NCBI GenBank assembly: GCA_017550525.1
Contig: JAFZOU010000002.1
Span: 55,162 to 119,161 of the forward strand
From: Bacteroidales bacterium
GTDB taxonomy: Bacteria; Bacteroidota; Bacteroidia; Bacteroidales; UBA932
Direction of reading: 5' to 3'
DNA: 64,000 nt
Shown here piece after piece: positions 1 through 7,790 of this stretch; position 1 is the stretch's first letter, and each line of letters opens with the position of its first letter. The notes beneath the pieces were generated by a model. That model searched no databases. It saw nothing but the letters and a program-made list of their open reading frames with translations, and was not told the origin of the DNA. The translations under genes were made by a program, and so were the position numbers.

Positions 1-1567
1 AAAGATCGGCCCTGGCCTTATCCTGGTCTGTCAGGACTGCATCTGTGGATTCGTCTCTGGGTGCGAACCTGGCTGTGTTCACGGTTACGGATGCAATCTT
101 CTTGTTAGCAAAGCTCTCGCTCCACATGCGGGCGCTGCGGGCATTCTGGCCGGCAACCCAAGCGCGGCCAAGTGTGAGGCCGGCGTTCTTATTCATTAGA
201 TAGAACGGGACATCTGCATCAATGCTGACTTCCCAGGTAATGCCCTGGTCCACAAGCGGCTGGACTTCCTCGGCGCCATCTGCTGTTACGCCAAAGTCTC
301 CGTCCTTGAAACTGTGCACATAGGTCTCCTTGCCCTTTGGCGTAAGGTAGATACCAAGCACGGACGGACCTTCTTCACCCTGGTAAGGATATTCAAGGAG
401 CATCTCGTTCTCGTTCACATTCACAATGAGGTACTCTCCGCCAATACCGGTAGCATCAGCCAGCATGAGAGGGAAGGCGTTGCCGTCGAACTTGAGGTAG
501 CTTGAGCCGTCCTTCTTAACGATGGTCCACCTCTCGTTTCCGGTCATCTGGACGGTCTGGGTTTCATAAGTAGTGTTGTTGTAGGTGTCGTTATTGGGGC
601 CAAGGTTCATCTCCACGGTACCGTTGGACTTGAAGGTGATGTTGTCGCCGTCGGTCTGGGCAGGGTTGGGGAAGCCGCGTTCCACATTGACCCAGGGGTA
701 TGAACCAACGGTACCGTCTGCTGCACGGGAGCCGTACTTAAGGAGCAGCCAGGTGCCAAGGAGGCCCTTTTCCTCTGCCGTCATAGCGCGTGTGAGATTG
801 GGAAGCTCGTAGACGGAACCTGCCGCAAGGGTTGTTCCCTTGGCCGATACTTCCATCTCGTCTGAGCCCACGGTGTAGGTAACAGTAATCTTGCCCACAG
901 TGCCGGGGATGACGGCCACATAGTAGGTGCCGCCGCTCTTGAAACCGCCCTCAGATGCGGAAACCTTCACCTCGGATGCGGTGGAGCCGGCTGCAAGGAC
1001 GGGTTTACCGCCGCAGTCGATGCTCACGGTACCGGAAAGGGCGCCTTCAGAAGTCTTGATCTTTACGGAAGATACGTTCACGGCATCATTGTCAAGGGTG
1101 AACTTAAGGATTGCAGCAAGGGGAGAGAGGGCAATCTTGTCACCATCGCTCTTACCTGCGGCAACAACCTGGAGGTCTACTCCGCCGGCGCTTGAAGTCT
1201 GCTCCTTGGCAATGGTGGTCTGGATTACAGTACCGTTCAGGGATGCCGATGCATCATAGGGATAGAGGGCATAGTAGGTATCGGCCTGGGCTGCGCTGCC
1301 AAGGATTTCTGCCGATGCGCCGCTGCCCTGGGCGCGGAACATCTGGTTGCCTTTTCCGTCAAAGATGCTCACTTTGTCGGCCTTGGTCCAGGAAAGTGCA
1401 AGTCCGTCCTCTCCAAGTGTAACCTTTGTAAGGGGGGCAAGTGTTGCGGTAAAGGTTTTGTCGCCACCGGTGGGGGTGTTGTCATTGCCATTTCCGCCGT
1501 TTTCCGGCTTCTGGCAGGCTGCTACAACTGCAACTGCGGCTGCAAGCCAAAGTAATGTGCGTTTCAT
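1..1567 (-). CDS. Fimbrillin-like surface lipoprotein of PUL-A (C-terminus beyond window)
   Basis: ATG at 1567; 522 codons are visible and the frame is still open at base 1, so the C-terminus is missing. The N-terminus is a lipoprotein signal ending in a lipobox (VVAAC, Cys18), followed by a Gly/Asn/Thr-rich tether. Residues of about 35-160 look like the beta-sandwich of the fimbrillin/Mfa-like family (SWTKADKVSIFD, then YYALYPYD). The remaining 350 residues match no family I can name with confidence. It is the last visible gene of the leftward susC-susD operon, a position normally held by surface glycan-binding lipoproteins, so outer-membrane display and glycan binding are inferred from context. 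An enzymatic C-terminal domain cannot be excluded. Confidence 0.75.
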   Translation of the reverse strand, partial: MKRTLLWLAAAVAVVAACQKPENGGNGNDNTPTGGDKTFTATLAPLTKVTLGEDGLALSWTKADKVSIFDGKGNQMFRAQGSGASAEILGSAAQADTYYALYPYDASASLNGTVIQTTIAKEQTSSAGGVDLQVVAAGKSDGDKIALSPLAAILKFTLDNDAVNVSSVKIKTSEGALSGTVSIDCGGKPVLAAGSTASEVKVSASEGGFKSGGTYYVAVIPGTVGKITVTYTVGSDEMEVSAKGTTLAAGSVYELPNLTRAMTAEEKGLLGTWLLLKYGSRAADGTVGSYPWVNVERGFPNPAQTDGDNITFKSNGTVEMNLGPNNDTYNNTTYETQTVQMTGNERWTIVKKDGSSYLKFDGNAFPLMLADATGIGGEYLIVNVNENEMLLEYPYQGEEGPSVLGIYLTPKGKETYVHSFKDGDFGVTADGAEEVQPLVDQGITWEVSIDADVPFYLMNKNAGLTLGRAWVAGQNARSARMWSESFANKKIASVTVNTARFAPRDESTDAVLTDQDKARADL

Positions 1568-1589
1568 TCTGTGTCTATGGTTTTAATGG

Positions 1590-3008
1590 TTATTGTTTTG
1601 CGGGTTCTTCTACGGTTACCCAGTCAAACAGGGCCGTGTGGTCCCTTGTTGGCATATGGTCCCCAAGGAAGGTAAGGTTTTCAACGCTGCAGGCTACAAG
1701 GAATCTGGAATATCCGGACGGGCCGAAACTTAGCTGAAGCTCCTTAACGGGGACTTCGTCAATTATCCAGGTGGCCTTGTACAGGCCGCGTTCATTCACG
1801 TCCATCTTGATGGCGCATACGTGCCAGCCGGGCTTGATGGGGACGTAAGTTGAGTTGTGGGGGTTCTGTTGGTTTGTGAGGCAGGCCACAAGCTCGTCAT
1901 CGGCCGCATTGCAGCTCTGGCGGGCATAAGCCTTTCCGTAGCCTATCTCAAAGTCTAGTTCGTGATCGTCATTCTGGTAGATGAAGGCGCCTACGCTAAC
2001 CTGTGCGCCAACCTCGATCTCTGGGACGTGCAGCCTCCATGTATAAGTTCCCTGCCCAAACCTGTCGTTGCTCTGGAGCTTGTTGCGGTCCATGGTATTA
2101 CCCTTTGTGGTAATGGAGAGCATGCCGCCGCTTATGGAGTAGTAAGGGGCTCCCTGTTCCGGATTATGGGTGTAGTAGTACCAGCCGTCAATGCTGTCAA
2201 AGTCCCAGCGGGTAACCTTTACGTCTCCGGTTGGATTGTCAATGGGAGGGTCTACGACGGGCTCCTCCGGCTCTTTATCGGCCTCGGGACCGGTGAAGGA
2301 CACCCAGTCAAAGAGGGCGGAGTTGTCATATTCCGGGGTGTGGTCTCCCATAAAGAGGAGATTCTCCACGCTGCAGTAGATCTTGAATTTGGTCTCAGGG
2401 CCGAACATCAGGGCCTGGGTCTGTTTCACTTCCCCGTCAATTATCCAGCGGGCGGTGTATTTTCCGTCCTTTTCCAGGAGGCTGATGGAGAATTCATGCC
2501 AGCCGGGATTGATGGGGGTGTACTCTGAGATGAATGGGAAGCCCTGATTGGTCATACAGGCAACCATCTGGCCGGCTTCGGCGCCGCATTTTGCCCTTGC
2601 ATCGGCCTTTCCGTATCCTATCTCGAAGTCAATCTCGTGGGCGTCGTCAAGGTAGATGAACCCGGCAATGCTGGCCTGCTCTCCGGCGGCAATGGCGGGA
2701 ACCTGGATCTTCCAGGTGTAGAGGCCTTCGCCAAAGTTACCCCTGAGGGTCCTGAGCTTGGAGCGGTCATGTGTACCGGCCCTTGTCCAGAGCTTCAGCA
2801 TTCCGTCCTTGACGCTCCACTGGGGTGTGGGGGCATCGTCCTGATGGAAGTACTCCCAGCCATCGGCATTGTCAAAATTCCAGGTGACAGATGTCCAGCT
2901 GTCTTTTACCAAAGCGGGGCCTTCTCCGCCCTGTTCCGGCCCGCCCTTTGACTGGCAGGAGCAGGACATTATGACCGCGGCCGACAGTATAAATAAGATT
3001 CTTTTCAT
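1590..3008 (-). CDS. Lipoprotein with two tandem GH16-like (concanavalin-fold) domains
   Basis: 472 aa. The signal peptide ends in a Cys-rich lipobox region (VIMSCSC), so it is probably anchored at the cell surface. Two homologous domains follow (about residues 35-240 and 262-468), joined by an acidic Pro-rich linker. Each has the order W-x-FD, GxYTW, then an E-x-D-x-E strand (HEIDFEIGYG in the first, HELDFEIGYG in the second), then WIIDxxxVK and ALFDWV. E-x-D-x-E is the catalytic signature of GH16 glucanases, with nucleophile and acid/base Glu both present, but the surrounding sequence is far from typical GH16. It lies 3 bp after susD, in the slot of SusE/F-type binding proteins. It may be a weak glucanase or a two-site binding protein; sequence alone does not decide. 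Confidence 0.7.
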   Translation of the reverse strand: MKRILFILSAAVIMSCSCQSKGGPEQGGEGPALVKDSWTSVTWNFDNADGWEYFHQDDAPTPQWSVKDGMLKLWTRAGTHDRSKLRTLRGNFGEGLYTWKIQVPAIAAGEQASIAGFIYLDDAHEIDFEIGYGKADARAKCGAEAGQMVACMTNQGFPFISEYTPINPGWHEFSISLLEKDGKYTARWIIDGEVKQTQALMFGPETKFKIYCSVENLLFMGDHTPEYDNSALFDWVSFTGPEADKEPEEPVVDPPIDNPTGDVKVTRWDFDSIDGWYYYTHNPEQGAPYYSISGGMLSITTKGNTMDRNKLQSNDRFGQGTYTWRLHVPEIEVGAQVSVGAFIYQNDDHELDFEIGYGKAYARQSCNAADDELVACLTNQQNPHNSTYVPIKPGWHVCAIKMDVNERGLYKATWIIDEVPVKELQLSFGPSGYSRFLVACSVENLTFLGDHMPTRDHTALFDWVTVEEPAKQ

Positions 3009-3011
3009 CCT

Positions 3012-4685
3012 TTATTCTGTTTTCAGTATTCTGGCGTCCTTGAGTTCCGGGTTGAGGGTTACCTCACGGTAAGGGACGGGCATATAGCGGCGGATATCGT
3101 CGTCGGTGAGGGTTGCGACATCAGGATATGCGGCCCAGGAAGAGTCGTAGTATCCGGCAGGCTGACCCTCGTTGGCTGCCTTGTAGGAGTAGCGCTGCTT
3201 GATGGTGTTGATGTACTTAGTCATCCTGTCTTTCCACAGGCCCATGCGGATGAGATCCGGGCGGCGCTGGCATTCCATATTCAGTTCAAAGAGGCGTTCG
3301 TCGCAGATTGCGCTGCGGAGATCGTCCTTGCTGGCGTAATTTGCCAGGGAAAGCCCGTGGGCGTTGTCCTGGAAAGCGCGGTCACGCACCCTGTTGATGA
3401 GGTCTATGGCCTCCTGGGTGGGGCCGTTAAGCTCGTTGAGGATCTCCGCCTTGCAAAGGATTATGTCTGAAAGACGCATCAGGGGCAGGTTGTTGGGGGT
3501 GTCGTAGATATACTTCCAGGTGTTGAGGAACTTGTACTTCTGGGTGTATGTCTCTGCCAGTTCATTCATAAGGACGTAAGTCTTGCCGGCAATTGTGTGA
3601 TTCTTGTTCACGGCGCCGGTCTCGGTAACGTCGGAGGGAGCGCGGAAGTAGGTCTCGTCAGGGGCGTAGACATCCTCGTACTCCGTGACCTGAAGCACTG
3701 TGAGGCGTTCATCGGCAGGGTCAAACTGCCAGGTCATCTCAAGGGGCTGGTACATATTGCCCCATCCCATATCGTACTCCCAGCCGGTGAACTGGAGACC
3801 CAGGTCCCAAGAGCCGGAAGGAAGGGTTCCGCTGGCGCGGATGGCAAAGATCAGTTCATTGTTGTAGATGGCGGCCTCGTTGGTGGGATCGAACACGTTC
3901 CACACGGTGGGCTGGAGGGAATATACGGTGCCTTCAAGCGCAAGCACCTTGTTCACTTCAGTGAGGGCGTCATTCCACAGGTTAGTGGCGTTTTCCCCGT
4001 TTTGGCGTGCACGGCCGGCCTGGCGCATATAAAGGCGGGCAAGATAGCCGTGGGCGGCGCCGTAAGTGGGACGGCCGGCGTCAAGGTTGGACTTGTAAGA
4101 CTTGGGAAGGTAGTCGCAGGCATTGAAAAGGTCGTTCTCAATGACGGTCTCTATCTTTGAAAGAGGAGCAACGGGCTTACGGGCCGTAGGGTCTTCCTTG
4201 CTGGAAGTAGTGAGGGGCACCTGGTAGAATACGTCCGTGAGGTTGTAGTAGGCAAAAGCCCTCAGGAAGTAGGCCTCTCCCAGCATCTGCTCTTTTGAAA
4301 AACCTTCTCCAAAGTAGTTGTCGGGCATCTGGGGCACCTGGTCTATCACAATGTTTGCGCGCGCCACCATCTCAAAGAAGCCGTTCCACGCCACAAGCGT
4401 ACGATTGTCGTTGAAGATGGCAACGTCGTTCATCGTTTCGTAGTAACTGGCACCTTTGTAACCGCCGTCAGTGGAGATGTCGTTGATGTAGAACATGGGC
4501 TCCCTGTACGTAAGGTGGAGGGAGGAATAGATGCTGTTCACGGCCGCCTGTGCGTTTTCCGCCGTGGTGAAGGCGTTTTCGTCCGTAAGGTTGGAGTAAA
4601 CCACCTCCTTGAGCTGTTTCTGGCAGGAAACAGCGGCAAGGACAACAAGAGATATAAATATGACTTTTTTCATAACTGCTCTCAT
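3012..4685 (-). CDS. SusD/RagB-family outer-membrane glycan-binding lipoprotein
   Basis: 557 aa. Lipoprotein signal with lipobox (LAAVSC), then the alpha-helical SusD fold: the helical region around residues 40-130 (NAQAAVNSIYSS), LRAFAYYNL, and the RagB/SusD C-terminal region with LPLMRLSDIILCKAE and ICDERLFELNMECQRRPDLIRMG. It should cap the SusC-like porin encoded just upstream and deliver oligosaccharide to it. ATG at 4685 lies just past the susC stop; an alternative ATG at 4673 gives MKKVIFIS, which looks more like a signal peptide and is equally possible. The substrate is not visible in the sequence; the neighbouring GH16-like protein suggests a beta-glucan. Confidence 0.92.
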   Translation of the reverse strand: MRAVMKKVIFISLVVLAAVSCQKQLKEVVYSNLTDENAFTTAENAQAAVNSIYSSLHLTYREPMFYINDISTDGGYKGASYYETMNDVAIFNDNRTLVAWNGFFEMVARANIVIDQVPQMPDNYFGEGFSKEQMLGEAYFLRAFAYYNLTDVFYQVPLTTSSKEDPTARKPVAPLSKIETVIENDLFNACDYLPKSYKSNLDAGRPTYGAAHGYLARLYMRQAGRARQNGENATNLWNDALTEVNKVLALEGTVYSLQPTVWNVFDPTNEAAIYNNELIFAIRASGTLPSGSWDLGLQFTGWEYDMGWGNMYQPLEMTWQFDPADERLTVLQVTEYEDVYAPDETYFRAPSDVTETGAVNKNHTIAGKTYVLMNELAETYTQKYKFLNTWKYIYDTPNNLPLMRLSDIILCKAEILNELNGPTQEAIDLINRVRDRAFQDNAHGLSLANYASKDDLRSAICDERLFELNMECQRRPDLIRMGLWKDRMTKYINTIKQRYSYKAANEGQPAGYYDSSWAAYPDVATLTDDDIRRYMPVPYREVTLNPELKDARILKTE

Positions 4686-4686
4686 T

Positions 4687-7600
4687 TTAGAAGGTTACTT
4701 TTACACCTGCGTTAACCTGCCTGTAGGCCGGGTAAGTGTTGAAATCCAGGCCCTGGGTAACGGCGCTGGCGCCGTTTGTGGAAACTTCCGGGTCAAAGCC
4801 GGAGTACTTGGTAAGAGTGAGGAGGCGGTTGGCGCCCACAAACACGCGTGCGCCCTTGATGAAGTTCACTCCCCAGTCCTTGAGAGGAAGGGTATAGCCA
4901 ATCTCGATGTTACTGAGGCGGAGGTAACTTGCATCCTCAACATAATGTGAGTTCACAAAGTTGCCGTACTGGGGGCCGCCCTCACGTTGCCACGTTCCCG
5001 CTATCATTGTGGTTGAAGGGTTGGAGCGCGTCCAGCGGTCTGCGCAGGTCTTGAGGCGGTTGTTGTCTTCCAGAAGGAGACGGGAGATGTTCAGCATAGA
5101 TCCGCCTATTGCGGCATCGAAGAACAGCGTGAAGTCAAAGTTCTTCCAGCGGATGGTGTTACCCCAGCCGAAAACGAGGTTGGGTTCACCGTGGCCAAGG
5201 GAATGGCGGTCTTCGTCGGTAATGACTCCGTCTTTGTTGAGGTCTACGAATTTAGGGTCTCCGGGCTGGGACTTTGGCTGAGGGGCGTAGGTTTCACCGT
5301 CCTGGATGATACCGGCCCACTCATAACCGAAGATGGTGGAAAGGGGCTCCTCTTCCTTCACCATGGCATACTGCACGTAGTCGTAACTTCCGTGAGGACG
5401 TACGGTGTAGTAGGTGGGAGTCTCAATGGAAACCACCGTATTGCGGTTGTGGGAAAGGTTGAGGGTTGTCTGCCAGGAGAAGTCCCTGGTGTCAAACACG
5501 TGGTACTTTGCAAAGAACTCAACGCCGCGGTTGCGGATGGAGCCATTGTTGCCTTTCTGGGTCTGGAGACCAACAGTGGTCATGGAGATGTTAACGTCGG
5601 AAAGGAGGTCCGTGGTGAGTTTGTCGTACCAGTCAAAGTTGATTTCTAGCTTGTTGTCAAGCAGGGCTGCATCAAGGCCGAAGTCCAGCTGGGAAGTGGT
5701 TTCCCACCGGAGAAGGATATTGCCGGCATTGTTGGGGAACATACCCTTCACAATGCTGTTACCGCCAAGGTAGATGTCCTGGAAAGCGTAGGTCCTGAGA
5801 GATTTATATGTGCCGATACCATCGTTACCGGTGCGGCCGTAACTTGCGCGCAGCTTGATGGAGTTGAACAGGGGCTTTGTGAACTCCATGAAGGGTTCGT
5901 CGCCTATCTGCCAGGCAAAGGAGCCTGCGGGGAAGACACCCCACTTGCTGCCTTCACCAAAGTTGGAAGCGCCGTCAAAACGCACGCTGGCGTTGAAGAT
6001 GTATTTGTCAAGGAGCACGTATTCCGCGCGGCCGAAGAAGGAGATGTTGGTTTTCTCGCTCTTTGCGGTGCTTATCCAGTCAATCTGGTTTGCAGCACCC
6101 ATATTATTATATGAGAACACGTCCGTTGTGAAGTCGTGGGCACCCATACCGGTGTAGTTGTACGTGTTCTTCATCCAGCTGGCGCCGCCTATCACCTTTA
6201 CGTCGTGGACACCGAACTTCTTGTGGAAGGTGAGAAGGCCCTCAAGCTGCTGATAGTGGGAATCTTCAAGTTCCTGGGTTGCCTGGCCGTTGTAGGATGC
6301 GCCCACGGAGGTGTTGCGGTCAAAGTAACTCTGGTATTTGTCGTTCTCACGGCTGGTGGAATACTGCACGCGTGCCTTCAGGAACGGGAAGGGATCTGCC
6401 TCCGCATACAGCGTTACGTAATTGTTGTTCACGCTCACATTGTAATCCTGATACAGGGTTTCGTAGTAAACCTTTTCCACACGGGAGTCACGGCCGAAGA
6501 CGTCCTTCCCTTCAACCGTGTTGAGAGGATTTGCCAGGAACATCCAGTAGATGACGTTACTGGTGGAACTTGCCGTACCCGTGCTGAAATACGTACGGTT
6601 TGTGGCGGCAAGATATGCGTTTACACCAAGCCTCAGCCACTTTGTCGGGGTGAAATCGGCATTCACGCGTGCACTGGTGCGGGCAAAATCTGAATTGAGC
6701 ACAAGGCCCTTGTCCGTCACGTTCACAAAGCTTGCCGCGGCCCTGACTTTGTCGTTGCCGCCCGTCACGTTCACGGCGTGGGTCTGGGTGAGGGCGGTGC
6801 GGGTCATCTGCTTGATCCAGTCCGTGCCCGCGCCCTTGAAGGCCTGCTGCTCCTCAGTGTAGGGAGGGTCACCGGCGCTGCCGTTTTCACGCCACACGTT
6901 CATGTCAAAGTTTATCTTGTCCTCCGCGTTCATCATCTTCCAGGGGTTGCGGAGGATTTTGGCCGATATATTATAGGAATAATCCACGGAGAACCTTCCT
7001 GCTGCACCCTGCCTGGTGGTGATGAGGATGACGCCGTTAGCGCCGCGGGCACCATAGATTGCGGTTGCCGCAGCGTCCTTGAGGATCTCTATGCTCTCGA
7101 TATCCTCCGGGCTCACCTGGTTTCCAACATTACTCTGGATTCCGTCAACCACGTACAGAGGGTCATTGCTGGCCGATATTGAAGATGAACCGCGCACGCG
7201 TATGTTGATGCCGCCGCCGGGCTCGAAGGAAGTCTGCCTTACAGCAACGCCCGCCGCGCGGCCCCTGAGGAGGTCTGCGGTGTTGGTGATGACGCCGGCC
7301 TTCACTTCATCCGCTTTGATGGAGGAGACGCTTCCCGCGAGGTCACGCTTACGGGTTACGCCGTAGCCCACCACCACAACGTCTTCCAGAATCTCTGCGT
7401 CCGTTTCCATATGGACGGCCATGGAGGTTCCGGAAACCGTGACAGTTTGGGTTTTCATGCCAAGGCAGGAAATCTCAAGGGTCTGGCCCTTGGAAGCCTT
7501 GATTTCAAACAGACCGTTGTTGTCAGAAGTGACACCGGTGCTTGTTCCCTGGATCAGGACAAAGGCACCCGCAACAGGGGCTCCGTTTTCGTCCTGGATC

Positions 7601-7689
7601 ACTCCTTTTACAGTTTGCTGGGCAAACGCCTGGAGGGGTAAAACCACTGCCAGGAGGAGCAGAAAGACTTTATTAATTAGATGGCGCAT
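4687..7689 (-). CDS. SusC/RagA-family TonB-dependent oligosaccharide transporter
   Basis: 1000 aa. Type I signal peptide (ending AFAQQ), carboxypeptidase-regulatory-like domain at about 26-105 (VKGVIQDENGAPVAGAFV), TonB-box region EDVVVVGYG near 108-116, plug domain (IRVRGSSSISASNDPLYVVDG, then ATAIYGARGANGVILITT) and a 22-strand barrel ending in VKVTF. This is a complete SusC with all standard parts. It is the first gene of the leftward PUL-A operon and is divergent from the regulator at 7791, which is the usual arrangement for regulator-controlled PULs. Confidence 0.95.
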   Translation of the reverse strand: MRHLINKVFLLLLAVVLPLQAFAQQTVKGVIQDENGAPVAGAFVLIQGTSTGVTSDNNGLFEIKASKGQTLEISCLGMKTQTVTVSGTSMAVHMETDAEILEDVVVVGYGVTRKRDLAGSVSSIKADEVKAGVITNTADLLRGRAAGVAVRQTSFEPGGGINIRVRGSSSISASNDPLYVVDGIQSNVGNQVSPEDIESIEILKDAAATAIYGARGANGVILITTRQGAAGRFSVDYSYNISAKILRNPWKMMNAEDKINFDMNVWRENGSAGDPPYTEEQQAFKGAGTDWIKQMTRTALTQTHAVNVTGGNDKVRAAASFVNVTDKGLVLNSDFARTSARVNADFTPTKWLRLGVNAYLAATNRTYFSTGTASSTSNVIYWMFLANPLNTVEGKDVFGRDSRVEKVYYETLYQDYNVSVNNNYVTLYAEADPFPFLKARVQYSTSRENDKYQSYFDRNTSVGASYNGQATQELEDSHYQQLEGLLTFHKKFGVHDVKVIGGASWMKNTYNYTGMGAHDFTTDVFSYNNMGAANQIDWISTAKSEKTNISFFGRAEYVLLDKYIFNASVRFDGASNFGEGSKWGVFPAGSFAWQIGDEPFMEFTKPLFNSIKLRASYGRTGNDGIGTYKSLRTYAFQDIYLGGNSIVKGMFPNNAGNILLRWETTSQLDFGLDAALLDNKLEINFDWYDKLTTDLLSDVNISMTTVGLQTQKGNNGSIRNRGVEFFAKYHVFDTRDFSWQTTLNLSHNRNTVVSIETPTYYTVRPHGSYDYVQYAMVKEEEPLSTIFGYEWAGIIQDGETYAPQPKSQPGDPKFVDLNKDGVITDEDRHSLGHGEPNLVFGWGNTIRWKNFDFTLFFDAAIGGSMLNISRLLLEDNNRLKTCADRWTRSNPSTTMIAGTWQREGGPQYGNFVNSHYVEDASYLRLSNIEIGYTLPLKDWGVNFIKGARVFVGANRLLTLTKYSGFDPEVSTNGASAVTQGLDFNTYPAYRQVNAGVKVTF

Positions 7690-7712
7690 ATGTTATTGGT
7701 TATCATCTTTTT

Positions 7713-7722
7713 GCAAATTTGG
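7713..7722 (-). promoter_or_regulatory. Candidate promoter/regulatory box of PUL-A susC
   Basis: GCAAATTTGG, 24 bp before the susC start. Its core CAAATTTG is one base from the TAnnTTTG -7 consensus and is itself a palindrome. The same ten bases occur 32 bp before the PUL-B susC (53494-53503), so it is either the -7 box or part of a regulator site common to both loci. Confidence 0.4.
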
Positions 7723-7766
7723 ACAATTTAAAGCATTGCCAATAATGTTTTTTACTTAAAAAAGTA

Positions 7767-7774
7767 TAATTTTG
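7767..7774 (+). promoter_or_regulatory. Predicted -7 box of the PUL-A regulator
   Basis: TAATTTTG is an exact TAnnTTTG match, 17 bp before the ATG at 7791. A transcript starting about 6 bp downstream would exclude the upstream TTG at 7782 as the natural start. I see no clear -33 TTTG. Confidence 0.55.
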
Positions 7775-7790
7775 TCTAAAATTGAACTTT

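Noticed and set aside
3597-4160. 187-codon plus-strand frame opposite susD
   Set aside because: It lies wholly antisense to a well-supported SusD gene; such shadow frames are frequent in these GC-rich genes.
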